Shown: piece by piece, positions 24,618-32,280 of the stretch
How the letters are laid out: every line of letters starts with the position of its first letter
Numbering within the stretch: the stretch's first letter is position 1
DNA from: a virus
IMG/VR virus record: IMGVR_UViG_3300036670_000244
Span: 1-36,504 of that record
Strand: one strand, 5' to 3'
DNA length: 36,504 bases
The notes under the pieces: model-generated
Databases searched by the model: none
What the model was told of the DNA's origin: nothing
The model's input: only the letters and a program-made list of their open reading frames with translations
Made by a program: the position numbers and the translations under genes

Positions 24618-25249
24618 AATCCGAAAGAATTTACTTGTTCATCACATCCAAAAATGTAAAAGTTATTTTCGTTCCAAGTTGGGAAGTCTGCTTTTTTATC
24701 GATTAAGTAAGTCCAAAAAGAAACGTCAATTTCATTTTGACTAAACCAATCAATTCCATTTTCAAATACAATCGGTTCTGTAACGTAGCCGTTTTGATAC
24801 CCTTTTAAAAATAAGTTGTTAGATCGTACTATTCGATAATTTGAACTGGTGTTTACGTTGTTCTTAGATTTTGCTTTAGAAACTCCCAATGCTGTAAGTT
24901 GGTCAGCGTTTTCTGTTAAGAATATTGCGTGAATTTTATAAGCTAGAAATGAATAATCGTTTTTTAAACCTTTCCAAGTTTTATCGTCGTAATTTTCTCC
25001 ATTAACTAAATTTTTCCATTTGGCATTAGCGTTATCTATATCCGCTAATGCCGTTTGGAGTTCTTGGTAAAGTACATTTCCCAAAGCGTTCAATAACAAA
25101 TCTATTTCAACTTTTGCACAAAGATTATTTATAATACTAACATTGTTTGAAGTTGTTTGTCCTGTACTTGGTACTGGATTTGCAACCGCCAAAGGCAAGT
25201 ACAATTCATTTTCTTTATTGAAGTAAGTTTGATTTATTATCTGTGGCAT
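24614..25249 (-). CDS. Head-tail connector-like protein (DUF6712-like)
   Basis: 211 aa. The sequence NQTYFNKENELYLPLAVANP and the ending FPTWNENNFYIFGCDEQVNS resemble the DUF6712 family of Bacteroidota phages, found right after the capsid gene. A helical core with W, Y and L lies between. Such genes encode head-tail connector proteins. Ends with an ATGA overlap to the tail completion gene. Confidence 0.55.
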   Translation of the reverse strand: MPQIINQTYFNKENELYLPLAVANPVPSTGQTTSNNVSIINNLCAKVEIDLLLNALGNVLYQELQTALADIDNANAKWKNLVNGENYDDKTWKGLKNDYSFLAYKIHAIFLTENADQLTALGVSKAKSKNNVNTSSNYRIVRSNNLFLKGYQNGYVTEPIVFENGIDWFSQNEIDVSFWTYLIDKKADFPTWNENNFYIFGCDEQVNSFGL

Positions 25250-25255
25250 GGTAAA

Positions 25256-25384
25256 TTACTTTTTAGCTGCTAATTTTTTCTTTAGTGCTTCCGCTTCGTG
25301 TTTGTTGACTAAACATTTTACTCCGTTTATCTCAACTTCTACTGTGTTTTCTGCGTAAAACCCTTTTGATTCTTCTTTTGCCAT
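25256..25384 (-). CDS. 42-aa small late protein
   Basis: Reads MAKEESKGFYAENTVEVEIN, then GVKCLVNKHEAEALKKKLAA and KK. Its place between the capsid gene and the DUF6712-like gene and an intact frame suggest a real small structural or decoration protein. Function unknown. Confidence 0.45.
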   Translation of the reverse strand: MAKEESKGFYAENTVEVEINGVKCLVNKHEAEALKKKLAAKK

Positions 25385-25410
25385 TTTATGGTTTATTTAA
25401 AAATTAATAA

Positions 25411-26685
25411 TTAAACAGTTGCAAGTAATGCCTTAGCTGCCGTGAAACTTCCTTTTACAATAGCCCCGTAATTTGTACTAGAAATATAACCAGCTCCGCG
25501 CATTTCAGCTAATGGAGTAATCATATTTTTAGTCCAGTCATTACCATCGTAACCCAATTGCATAGAAATATCTTCTCTAATTTTGAATTTGTATTTAGAG
25601 AAATCGCCAACGTAGAAATCATTAATTCCAACACCAGTATTCATTTCAACTGCAACACCTCTTACATTCATTCCATCAGCAGTAATAAACGGTGCTAATA
25701 AATAATGTCCATCCGTTCCTTTTTGTAAATCCATGATTGCGGCTTTATCTGGATGGATAAATATTTTAGTTGGTATAAACTCTTGTCTATAAACTTGAGC
25801 AATTGCAGCGCGTAAAACATCAGTATCATTTGGAGTAACAACAGAATCGGCTAAACCACCAGCTGCGAAAGGAGTAGCATTTACAGAAATACCAATAATT
25901 TTATCTCCAGTTCCTGAACCAGTTAATGCTTCCTGGTCTGCTACTAGTAAAATTCTTTCTTCTAATTCGTTCTGAATGTCTTGTGCAAATCCTTCAATAT
26001 CCTCTAACATTTCTTTAGAAACTTTAGTAAAAGCGGTGATTTTTCTAATCGGCACACTTCTTTCGATGTAATCCCAATCAATTTGCGCTTTTGTTGCTCC
26101 TTCAGCAGTCATTTCTGGAGTTCCATCTGGATTAACTTGATCTACCCAATACAAAGTATTTGCAGTAGTTCTCGTTACAGTTACACTATCTAAAACAAAT
26201 GGTCTACGTCTTACGATTCGGTTTCTTTGCGCTTCTGTTTCAATTCTTGCAACTCTGCCAGTAGTGTTTGTAGAAATAAGCATATCGGCAGCCGCTTTAA
26301 CTGTAAAAGTCATAGTTGCTCCTTTGCTAGTTTTTAAGCTTTCAAAATCTTTTTTATTCGCTTCTATAACTTCTTTGATTTGCTCTGCAATACTTTTGTT
26401 TTCGTTATCACCAGGAACTCTGTTTTTCATAGCTTCCATATCAATTGCGATATCTTCAAACTGTTTAACTAATGTGTCAAACTTTGATTTTTCGATACCT
26501 TCTTTTTTCAAATTTTCGATAGAAGTTTTGATAGTATCTAAATCGTCAGATTTTGGTAAATCTTCGATACTTTTTGCTAATTGGTCAAGGAATTCACCGT
26601 GCAATTTAGCTTTTTCGGCTTCTGTTTTTTCTTCAAATTGAGATTCAGAAATGCCTTTTGTCAATAAAAATGCTTTAAATTTCAT
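25411..26685 (-). CDS. Major capsid protein, HK97 fold
   Basis: 424 aa. The first 125 residues are a charged, helical scaffold-like delta domain (KIRE, KDFESLK), followed by HK97-fold blocks: IVRRRPFVLDSV, SVPIRKITAFTKVSKEMLED, ERILLVADQEALTGSGTGDK, EFIPTKIFIHPDKAAIMDL and GAIVKGSFTAAKALLATV at the C-terminus. The delta domain is expected to be removed by the protease encoded directly upstream. Forms the icosahedral head. Confidence 0.9.
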   Translation of the reverse strand: MKFKAFLLTKGISESQFEEKTEAEKAKLHGEFLDQLAKSIEDLPKSDDLDTIKTSIENLKKEGIEKSKFDTLVKQFEDIAIDMEAMKNRVPGDNENKSIAEQIKEVIEANKKDFESLKTSKGATMTFTVKAAADMLISTNTTGRVARIETEAQRNRIVRRRPFVLDSVTVTRTTANTLYWVDQVNPDGTPEMTAEGATKAQIDWDYIERSVPIRKITAFTKVSKEMLEDIEGFAQDIQNELEERILLVADQEALTGSGTGDKIIGISVNATPFAAGGLADSVVTPNDTDVLRAAIAQVYRQEFIPTKIFIHPDKAAIMDLQKGTDGHYLLAPFITADGMNVRGVAVEMNTGVGINDFYVGDFSKYKFKIREDISMQLGYDGNDWTKNMITPLAEMRGAGYISSTNYGAIVKGSFTAAKALLATV

Positions 26686-26689
26686 TTTC

Positions 26690-27502
26690 TTACGAGATTA
26701 AATTAGAATAATAACTTTTTTGTGTTTTGTGAGTGTCGTTTGACGGCTCTTTTTTTCGAGTGTCGTTTGACGGCTCGTAATTTTTAACGTATAAAGTAGG
26801 GGTGATACTATTGCTTCCGAAAACAACGGCACTTCCTTCTCTTTTCTTTGCTTGACTAACTACCCAAAAATAACCGCATTCATCTGCCACCTCTGGATTG
26901 ATTGCTTTTGCTTTCATTTCGTTAAAGAAATCCATTTCTTTTTGGCTTTCTTCGTTTCTGTAAGCAATGTCTAAATCCACATACATCATTCCGATACTAT
27001 GCTCGTTTACCTCTCCATTTTTATAAGCATCAAACATTATAGGAAGCTTGGAACGCTCTAAAATGAATTCATTTATATTGGCTTCCATTTCAAAATCAAT
27101 ACTTAAACCTAAGTCTTTGAAATTCATTTTTTCGTTGTAGGATTTCGCCTTATTTGAAATAACAAATTCAAAATCTGACTTGTGTGATTTTAAATGGTAA
27201 CTATTCGGATTGTCTTTTACTGTTTTATTCCAAATTCCTTGTAAGTGTAAATCCATGTGCGAATCAATAACATTTGTAGTATTGACTACCGTTTTAACTT
27301 GTATAAAATCGGATTTAATATCTTCAATAATTGGCGTGAATTCTTTAACAAATATGTTAGAATTCAACATAGGTTCTGACTTTGTTTTATATTCCGCTTT
27401 TTTTAAAGCAAAGAGTTCGCTCTTGTTTTCTTGCATGAAACGAATCATATCCATTTTATCGGTAAATGACTTATTCGGAAATTGTTTTATTGTGTGTTTC
27501 AT
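26690..27502 (-). CDS. Prohead protease, HK97 (S78-like) type
   Basis: 270 aa. The catalytic His lies in YHLKSHK (His103 or His107) and the nucleophile Ser in NEHSIGM (Ser169), as in the HK97 prohead proteases. It would mature the capsid protein encoded 5 bp downstream. The C-terminal tail carries a doubled EPSNDT(R/H)K from a 19-bp direct repeat (26731-26749 and 26758-26776). Starts with an ATGA overlap to the small Cys-rich gene upstream. Confidence 0.8.
   Translation of the reverse strand: MKHTIKQFPNKSFTDKMDMIRFMQENKSELFALKKAEYKTKSEPMLNSNIFVKEFTPIIEDIKSDFIQVKTVVNTTNVIDSHMDLHLQGIWNKTVKDNPNSYHLKSHKSDFEFVISNKAKSYNEKMNFKDLGLSIDFEMEANINEFILERSKLPIMFDAYKNGEVNEHSIGMMYVDLDIAYRNEESQKEMDFFNEMKAKAINPEVADECGYFWVVSQAKKREGSAVVFGSNSITPTLYVKNYEPSNDTRKKEPSNDTHKTQKSYYSNLIS
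26731..26776. repeat. 19-bp direct repeat in the protease C-terminal tail
   Basis: GAGTGTCGTTTGACGGCTC occurs at 26731-26749 and 26758-26776. It encodes the doubled EPSNDT motif. In frame, near the C-terminus, so it does not disturb the catalytic domain. Unlike its surroundings it is GC-rich. Confidence 0.6.
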
Positions 27503-27624
27503 TTCTTTACAATTTTACCTTGTGATACAATTTTGTTTCTATTCGATATTACCCGGTTAATTTTTTTTGTTTTGCACTTGCAGTTTGAAACTTCGCAATC
27601 ATTACATTTTTTATTCTCTTTCAT
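27499..27624 (-). CDS. 41-aa Cys-rich mini-protein between portal and protease
   Basis: Reads MKENKKCNDCEVSNCKCKTK, then KINRVISNRNKIVSQGKIVKK. Four Cys as CxxC...CxC (residues 7, 10, 15, 17) suggest a zinc-knuckle fold, with a basic tail. It overlaps the portal stop and the protease start (ATGA on both sides), so it is firmly part of the head operon. Possibly a portal/scaffold accessory factor; function unknown. Confidence 0.5.
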   Translation of the reverse strand: MKENKKCNDCEVSNCKCKTKKINRVISNRNKIVSQGKIVKK

Positions 27625-28841
27625 AACTTCAAATTTTTCATTAATTCCGTTGTTTTTGCTTTAGCATCTGCAACTGTAATAGTTTGGTTTTCAATTCCTG
27701 ATTTCATGGCATTTTGAAAATCGGATAAAGTTTTAATCTTTGCATTCATCACAGATTGCATTATTGGTAAATGATCGTAAGAAGCGACAAGCTTTTCGCC
27801 TTTATCAAATAATCCCCATTGTTGGCTAAATGAATTCATTGTGCTATCTGCATCCGTCTGAGTAGAATTTTGTAAATATCTTAAAAATCCTTGCTCTTGA
27901 TTTTCGTGAGTGGATGCACCATTGCTAAAATAGTTTAGCATATCTCGGTTCATTTCAAAGGCATTTAAACAAGTGGTTGCATCGTTGCTTAGCATTTCAT
28001 CTAAAAACAATTTTTTAAAGTCACTTACTAAGTGTTTTACTTCAATATCGTTGTTGGTAATCTGAATTGTTTTACTCCAAAGTACCTTTTCGATAGTTTT
28101 TCTGTCTGCTTCTTGAATAGGAGTTGCCACGCCTTGCATGTTATTTTTGTTCTTTGCCAAATACTTCTGGCTAAACTTGAGATTTACATTTTTAGATTTT
28201 ATATTCTCATCGATGTTTTCTAAAACCTTTGAAATTCCTTTCACACGGCTTGGCGAATGCATAAAGGAGTTTTTTATTAAACCATTGGATAAATCGTAAA
28301 ATGGAATAATATCTTTTAATGATATTTTCGTTTTTTCATTATCTAAGCAATAAGTGATTTGTTTTTCTCCGTATGCTTTCTTATCTTTTTCAGTAGTTAT
28401 AAAACTATTTATTTTGTGCACGTTTTTAAAATCTACATCACTGGGAATAAGATTATAAATTGATTTAGCGATTTCGCTTTCTGTGTTAGCAGTTCGTGCT
28501 TTAATTTGATATGTCAAGTTCGTTCCAGTTGCAGATTGAAACCACATTAACTGATACAGGAAGTCCTCTTGGGATTGAAAGAAATTCGGAGTATTAAGTA
28601 GTTTTACGTATTCGGAGTTTTCAATTATAGTCCCATCTTCTTGTTGATGTGTAATTCTCATTTGTGAGAAAATCTTTGACCTTAAAGAAATTATAGTAAG
28701 CAGTACCGGATTGCATAAAGATAAATCTAAGTACTTTTCTGAGTTTACGAAACCTTCCGAGTCGATAAGTGTGTAAAATGTATTTCCATTTCTATCTCTT
28801 TCAAAGGTGAAAGCGTTTCGCAACCAATTTTTTATACTCAT
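27621..28841 (-). CDS. Portal protein (HK97 type)
   Basis: 406 aa. A helical N-terminus with NPVLLTIISLRSKIFSQMRI, a core with LLNTPNFFQSQEDFLYQLMW and LIPSDVDF, and PFYDLSNGLIKNSFMHSPSR match HK97-type portals, including the clip region around TIEKVLW and the stem NRDMLNYFSNG. It forms the dodecameric DNA entry ring. It follows late promoter P2 and ends with an ATGA overlap to the Cys-rich mini-gene. Confidence 0.8.
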   Translation of the reverse strand: MSIKNWLRNAFTFERDRNGNTFYTLIDSEGFVNSEKYLDLSLCNPVLLTIISLRSKIFSQMRITHQQEDGTIIENSEYVKLLNTPNFFQSQEDFLYQLMWFQSATGTNLTYQIKARTANTESEIAKSIYNLIPSDVDFKNVHKINSFITTEKDKKAYGEKQITYCLDNEKTKISLKDIIPFYDLSNGLIKNSFMHSPSRVKGISKVLENIDENIKSKNVNLKFSQKYLAKNKNNMQGVATPIQEADRKTIEKVLWSKTIQITNNDIEVKHLVSDFKKLFLDEMLSNDATTCLNAFEMNRDMLNYFSNGASTHENQEQGFLRYLQNSTQTDADSTMNSFSQQWGLFDKGEKLVASYDHLPIMQSVMNAKIKTLSDFQNAMKSGIENQTITVADAKAKTTELMKNLKL

Positions 28842-28871
28842 ATCTATCGATGTTTCACAACATTAATTTCA

Positions 28872-28907
28872 CAAATATACAAAAAAGTATAACTTAATTA
28901 TACTTTT
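28872..28907 (-). promoter_or_regulatory. Late promoter P2 with inverted repeat AAAAGTATAA-N5-TTATACTTTT
   Basis: - strand -7 box TATATTTG (+ strand CAAATATA, 28872-28879), with a perfect 10-bp inverted repeat (28883-28907) upstream. No TTTG is seen at -33; the repeat takes its place, so an activator is plausible. It lies 31 bp upstream of the portal start, between TerL and portal genes. Confidence 0.7.
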
Positions 28908-28911
28908 GTAA

Positions 28912-30267
28912 TTATTTAATACCTAAGTAAAACTGAAGGAATGTTTTTACATAACGGTCGGCATCAATAATGTGATCGTCTTTCTTAATTGGTCTATCTA
29001 AATTCATACCTTTCACAATTTCCCATTCGTAATTTTCGTACTCAAATTGATAGTTATTACTAGAACTTGTAAAATAGTTTTGTTTCGAATTAACAAAGTC
29101 TATTCCTTGATTTACGCTTCCTGGTCCTTTAATAGCCGGAACAACATTAAACCCATATTGCAATAATTCACTTATTCTATTTGGATCGGCAGAATCCGCA
29201 ATAATTAAACTATTTTTTTCTATTCCGATAAACTCTAATGTTTCTGCAAGGCTCAAAGTCATTTGACTAATTGGCATGTACAAACGTTCTTTGCTGAAAA
29301 AACAATCTTCATAAAATTTAACCTCAACTAGCGCACTTGGATTTGTAGAACCGAAATCTAAACCAAAATAAGAACTTGCTGGTATGTTATCGAATTCGGC
29401 ATCGCTTATAATTATAAAACCTCGATAAATTCGATTAGGCTTTTCGGCTTTTTCTCCTAAAGCATAAACAGAATGCATATAAGCATCTGCTGTACCATTC
29501 GATACGTTTATCGGATTTGCTGGATCGTATGATAATATTTTTAATTTCTGACCAACTGGGCAAAATGGATTATTCTTAAATGTACTATGAATTACTTTAC
29601 AGCGCGGGTGATCGTCTAAATTATCACTCCAATGCATTCCGCTGGGGTTAATGTCAATTATAATTTGTTCGGCTCTTTGGTCGATTTGGTCGAAAGTTTC
29701 ATTTGTCATTTTGTATGGTTCGTTTAGCCATGCAATATCTTGAGTAATTCCGTGAGCGTTTGTAGTATCGTCGCCGTGTGGTTCGATAATCGAACTATTA
29801 TTAAAAAAAATAGGTACAGTGTTCCTGGTGAATTTGTATTTTCTTCCAGATAGCGGAAATATCTTTTTAAAATCTTTCCAAACCGAGTTACCTAAGCTTT
29901 CTCTTGTATCTCGCCAAACAGTTACACGTAGGTTTTTATTTTCTTCGCATTTTCTGATAATGTATTCCTCAATACTCCATGATTTAGAGCTTCTGGAACT
30001 GCCAACGTGCTTAATGTATTTATATCGAAAAATCGAGTGTTCTCCTTCTTCGTAAAAGTAAAAGAAGTTTACTTCCAACGGATATAAAAAGAATCCTTTC
30101 TTTATTTCGTATAGTTTTTTTGAAGTAACTATTTGTTTAATTTTTACACAATTATCTCCGTTATCCTTGTATAAAAAAAGCTTATCGTTTACTTTTTCGA
30201 CAAGCTTAATTTTTAAAGATGAAAAGAAATCGTGTTTTATAAAAACTTCTGTTACTCCGTATTCCAT
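28912..30267 (-). CDS. Terminase large subunit
   Basis: 451 aa. Walker A is GSSRSSKS (89-96), with Ser in place of the second Gly, Walker B QDIAWLNEP (176-184). The C-terminal nuclease has acidic residues in GLDFGS (D304), IIADSAD (D358) and HIIDADRY (D435, D437). About 85 residues precede the ATPase, longer than usual, and do not match a known domain. It packages DNA into the prohead. Adjoins TerS. Confidence 0.85.
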   Translation of the reverse strand: MEYGVTEVFIKHDFFSSLKIKLVEKVNDKLFLYKDNGDNCVKIKQIVTSKKLYEIKKGFFLYPLEVNFFYFYEEGEHSIFRYKYIKHVGSSRSSKSWSIEEYIIRKCEENKNLRVTVWRDTRESLGNSVWKDFKKIFPLSGRKYKFTRNTVPIFFNNSSIIEPHGDDTTNAHGITQDIAWLNEPYKMTNETFDQIDQRAEQIIIDINPSGMHWSDNLDDHPRCKVIHSTFKNNPFCPVGQKLKILSYDPANPINVSNGTADAYMHSVYALGEKAEKPNRIYRGFIIISDAEFDNIPASSYFGLDFGSTNPSALVEVKFYEDCFFSKERLYMPISQMTLSLAETLEFIGIEKNSLIIADSADPNRISELLQYGFNVVPAIKGPGSVNQGIDFVNSKQNYFTSSSNNYQFEYENYEWEIVKGMNLDRPIKKDDHIIDADRYVKTFLQFYLGIK

Positions 30268-30774
30268 TTATTCGGGTTGTAGTTCTTTTTTTAAGTCCTC
30301 GTAAGATTTACCTTCTGCTAAAACTATCGGTATTGATTTTGTTGTTATTTTATCACCATCGCTGGTTATGTCGGTTTTGTCAACAAGTCCTAATTTTCTT
30401 GCAATTATATTCGGATTAAATGCGCCAACTGTCGCACCTTCAAACTGTTGATTTTCAATAATTGTTTTAATTGTTTTAGTGATACGGAAAAAAGCTTCGT
30501 AACCTTCTTCTTTTAAATAATTATCAAAAGTACTTTCGTCTATGTCCGCAAATGTGCAAAATGAACCAATTGACATCGGAATTTGAGTAGGAATGTCAAT
30601 TAATTTTCCGGCTAAATCACCTGATTTAATTGGATCTTTTTTATTCCAAACCTTTTTAGAAATCCAATCAAAATACTTTATAGCTTCTTCCCACAAACCA
30701 TCTGGAGTATATTTATAATCTCGACCATGTTTGTTTCTGAATTCCCAGTAATTATTACCTAATGGTGCACTCAT
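30268..30774 (-). CDS. Terminase small subunit
   Basis: 168 aa. Early helices (DGLWEEAIKYFDWI), then MSIGSFCTFADIDESTFDNY as the DNA-binding helix-turn-helix, and AFNPNIIARKLGLVDKTD, the typical TerS ending. The stop adjoins the TerL start. It recognises the packaging site and starts DNA packaging. It is the first gene after late promoter P1. Confidence 0.75.
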   Translation of the reverse strand: MSAPLGNNYWEFRNKHGRDYKYTPDGLWEEAIKYFDWISKKVWNKKDPIKSGDLAGKLIDIPTQIPMSIGSFCTFADIDESTFDNYLKEEGYEAFFRITKTIKTIIENQQFEGATVGAFNPNIIARKLGLVDKTDITSDGDKITTKSIPIVLAEGKSYEDLKKELQPE

Positions 30775-30793
30775 TTCATTAATTTTATTTCAA

Positions 30794-30826
30794 CAAATAT
30801 ACAAAAAGTATAATTATGTTATACTT
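30794..30826 (-). promoter_or_regulatory. Late promoter P1 with inverted repeat AAGTATAA-N5-TTATACTT
   Basis: - strand -7 box TATATTTG (+ strand CAAATATA, 30794-30801), with a perfect 8-bp inverted repeat (30806-30826) directly upstream. Transcription would start about 13 bp before the TerS ATG (30774). It overlaps the 3' end of the RHH gene, which is a candidate regulator. Confidence 0.7.
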
Positions 30827-31037
30827 TATTTATAATAATTGAATTATTACTGAAAGGGCAGTACTCTGGTTTAGGTTTTAATATTTCGTGTTTTTCTCTT
30901 TGTAGCTTTTCTGATATTGCATCCCGAATAAAACTGGCTACATTTATTTTATAAGACTTCATTTTTTTAAGTGTTGAATCTTGAACTTCTGAAATTCTTA
31001 TTACTTTTACTTTTTTATATTTTATAGGTGTTGCCAT
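30819..31037 (-). CDS. Ribbon-helix-helix regulator
   Basis: 72 aa from the ATG at 31035-31037; the upstream frame runs into the attC-like remnant. VKVIRISEV is the expected beta strand, QDSTLKKMKSYKI the first helix and NVASFIRDAISEKLQRE the second, with the FIR.AI signature of Arc/CopG-type ribbon-helix-helix proteins. A Pro-rich C-terminus with one Cys follows. It ends in the inverted repeat of late promoter P1, so it probably binds AAGTATAA...TTATACTT sites to control late genes. It may be autoregulated. Confidence 0.6.
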   Translation of the reverse strand: MATPIKYKKVKVIRISEVQDSTLKKMKSYKINVASFIRDAISEKLQREKHEILKPKPEYCPFSNNSIIINKV

Positions 31038-31044
31038 AGTTTTG

Positions 31045-31080
31045 TAATACTTTAGGTTCGTATAGCCAGGAGTTATATGC
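31045..31080 (-). repeat. Half attC-like site at the late-operon edge of the array
   Basis: Only the right arm remains: TTCGTATAGCCAGGAG and the right box GTTATATGC (31072-31080). Its box matches the reverse complement of the cassette end AGCACATAAC (31424-31433) at 8 of 10 positions. The left arm is missing, replaced by the RHH gene region. This marks the last, fixed end of the array. Confidence 0.55.
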
Positions 31081-31084
31081 AAGG

Positions 31085-31396
31085 CTACGATAGCTTTTCA
31101 GTAGAAAACTCCTCAAACATTAACTTGGCTTTTGTTTTGAACATTTTACCATTTTGAAAATATGCTTTCCAAATATCTGCGCTTTCTTCACCTTCTCCAT
31201 CGATGCAAAATAATACTTTTGGATGTTTTTTAGAATATGCTTTCATATCTTTTTCGCAATCATACCATTTAATACTATACTCAAAAAGACTTTGATAGTT
31301 TGTAGTTTCTGTAATTTCTTGTTCGTAATCAGTTTTGTAATCGTCGCCTGATACAATTGTCAATTCGTGTCGTGTGTAATATCCCATTTTATTCAA
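31085..31396 (-). CDS. Phage accessory protein (GYYTRxELTIVxGDD type)
   Basis: 103 aa. The MGYYTRHELTIVSGDD start is shared by many small phage proteins of unknown function; a start at that Met (31385-31387) is as likely as at 31396. SADIWKAYFQNGKMFKTKAK follows near the end. It is the last gene of the cassette array, 35 bp downstream of the boundary at 31433 and followed by the half attC-like site. Confidence 0.55.
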   Translation of the reverse strand: MNKMGYYTRHELTIVSGDDYKTDYEQEITETTNYQSLFEYSIKWYDCEKDMKAYSKKHPKVLFCIDGEGEESADIWKAYFQNGKMFKTKAKLMFEEFSTEKLS

Positions 31397-31426
31397 ATTA
31401 AAATTAGTGCTGATAATCCGCCCAGC

Positions 31427-31557
31427 ACATAACAGCGGTTTTATTCAATTGCGAAATTCATTTTAAAATCACGTTCACGTTTCGCATTACGTTTTGTGGT
31501 GGTGGAAAATATTCAGTTCCGAACTTCGCAACTAAATAAAGCCGCAAAACGTTAGTT
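31427..31557 (-). repeat. attC-like site B
   Basis: 131 bp, left box ACATAAC (31427-31433), right box GTTAGTT (31551-31557). Arms AGCGGTTTTATTCAATTGCG (31434-31453) and TTCGCAACTAAATAAAGCCG (31525-31544) pair with one bulge. The TAA of the gene at 31552 lies in its right box. The right box GTTAGTTTCC matches the reverse complement of this cassette's start GGAAAACTAAC (32142-32152) except for one inserted A. Confidence 0.8.
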
Positions 31558-31704
31558 TCCATTGCTACGTTTACGTTTAAAATCAGCAATCATCTTACGT
31601 AAGTAAAACTCACATTGCGCTTTTCTTGACCGACCTTCTTGCTTTGCAATTTCTTCTAAAACCAAAACCTCTTCTTTTGTCAATTGACTTTCTATTCTTA
31701 CCAT
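31552..31704 (-). CDS. 50-aa RHH-like cassette protein
   Basis: Reads MVRIESQLTKEEVLVLEEIA, then KQEGRSRKAQCEFYLRKMI and a basic tail. The pattern beta strand, helix EEVLVLEEIA, turn GRSRKAQ and helix EFYLRKMI fits a CopG-like ribbon-helix-helix. Its TAA stop falls in the GTTA of the attC-like right box, as for many integron cassette genes. It overlaps the preceding gene by 7 bp. Two-gene cassette with 31698-32045. Confidence 0.5.
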   Translation of the reverse strand: MVRIESQLTKEEVLVLEEIAKQEGRSRKAQCEFYLRKMIADFKRKRSNGN

Positions 31705-32045
31705 TGCATTTTATTATTTGGTTTCTTTTCGGTTCTGTCAATAATTGAATGTGATAATTCTACTTTTTTATCTGTCGGTTTTAAATTGAAAATTTGAATA
31801 TTCCAAGATTTACCAGTTACAATGCATTTACATTCTGCTTTTGTTCTATTAATTTTTATAATATTAAATTCTTTGTAGTGAATATTATTTGAGCTTCCAA
31901 TATATTCTGCAATCATTCCAACTAATAATTGTTCTTTATTTTCAAATGCTAAATTTTGTCTTTTTAGTTTTGAAACTTCGATTATCCTTTTATTTAAGTC
32001 GCTTAATTCTTGAAGCGACATTTGCATTAATTCTGAATTTGTCAT
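31698..32045 (-). CDS. Hypothetical cassette protein
   Basis: 115 aa. A helical N-terminal half (LMQMSLQELSDLNKRIIEVS) and a beta-rich end with a CKC pair (KAECKCIVTGKSWNIQIF). No family recognised. It shares one cassette (31433-32152) with the small RHH-like gene, whose start it overlaps, so the two may work together. Confidence 0.5.
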   Translation of the reverse strand: MTNSELMQMSLQELSDLNKRIIEVSKLKRQNLAFENKEQLLVGMIAEYIGSSNNIHYKEFNIIKINRTKAECKCIVTGKSWNIQIFNLKPTDKKVELSHSIIDRTEKKPNNKMQW

Positions 32046-32145
32046 CTTGATATGTTTTTAATTATTTATACGACAAAGTAACGTATAATAAACGTAATAA
32101 ACAAGTAAAAAAGAAACTATTTTTATTTAATAATCCACAACGGAA

Positions 32146-32274
32146 AACTAACACGTGTTTTGCGAGATTGTGAAATATGTATTAAGTTCAAATCTATCTT
32201 TCGCATAATGTTTAGTACTTGCCGAAAATATCCGTTTCCGAAGTTCACAACCTCGCAAAGCACCACCGTTACCA
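32146..32274 (-). repeat. attC-like site C
   Basis: 129 bp, left box AACTAAC (32146-32152), right box GTTACCA (32268-32274). Arms ACGTGTTTTGCGAGATTGTG (32153-32172) and TTCACAACCTCGCAAAGCAC (32244-32263) pair over about 20 bp. The cassette's own start CCATCTGGTAAC (33189-33200) matches the reverse complement of GTTACCAGATAG (32268-32279) at 11 of 12 positions. The arms are almost identical to those of site D. Confidence 0.85.
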
Positions 32275-32280
32275 GATAGT

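Noticed and set aside
31552-32045. Toxin-antitoxin pair in cassette B
   Set aside because: The small RHH-like protein could be an antitoxin and the overlapping gene its toxin, but the partner has no toxin motif. Kept as two hypothetical proteins.
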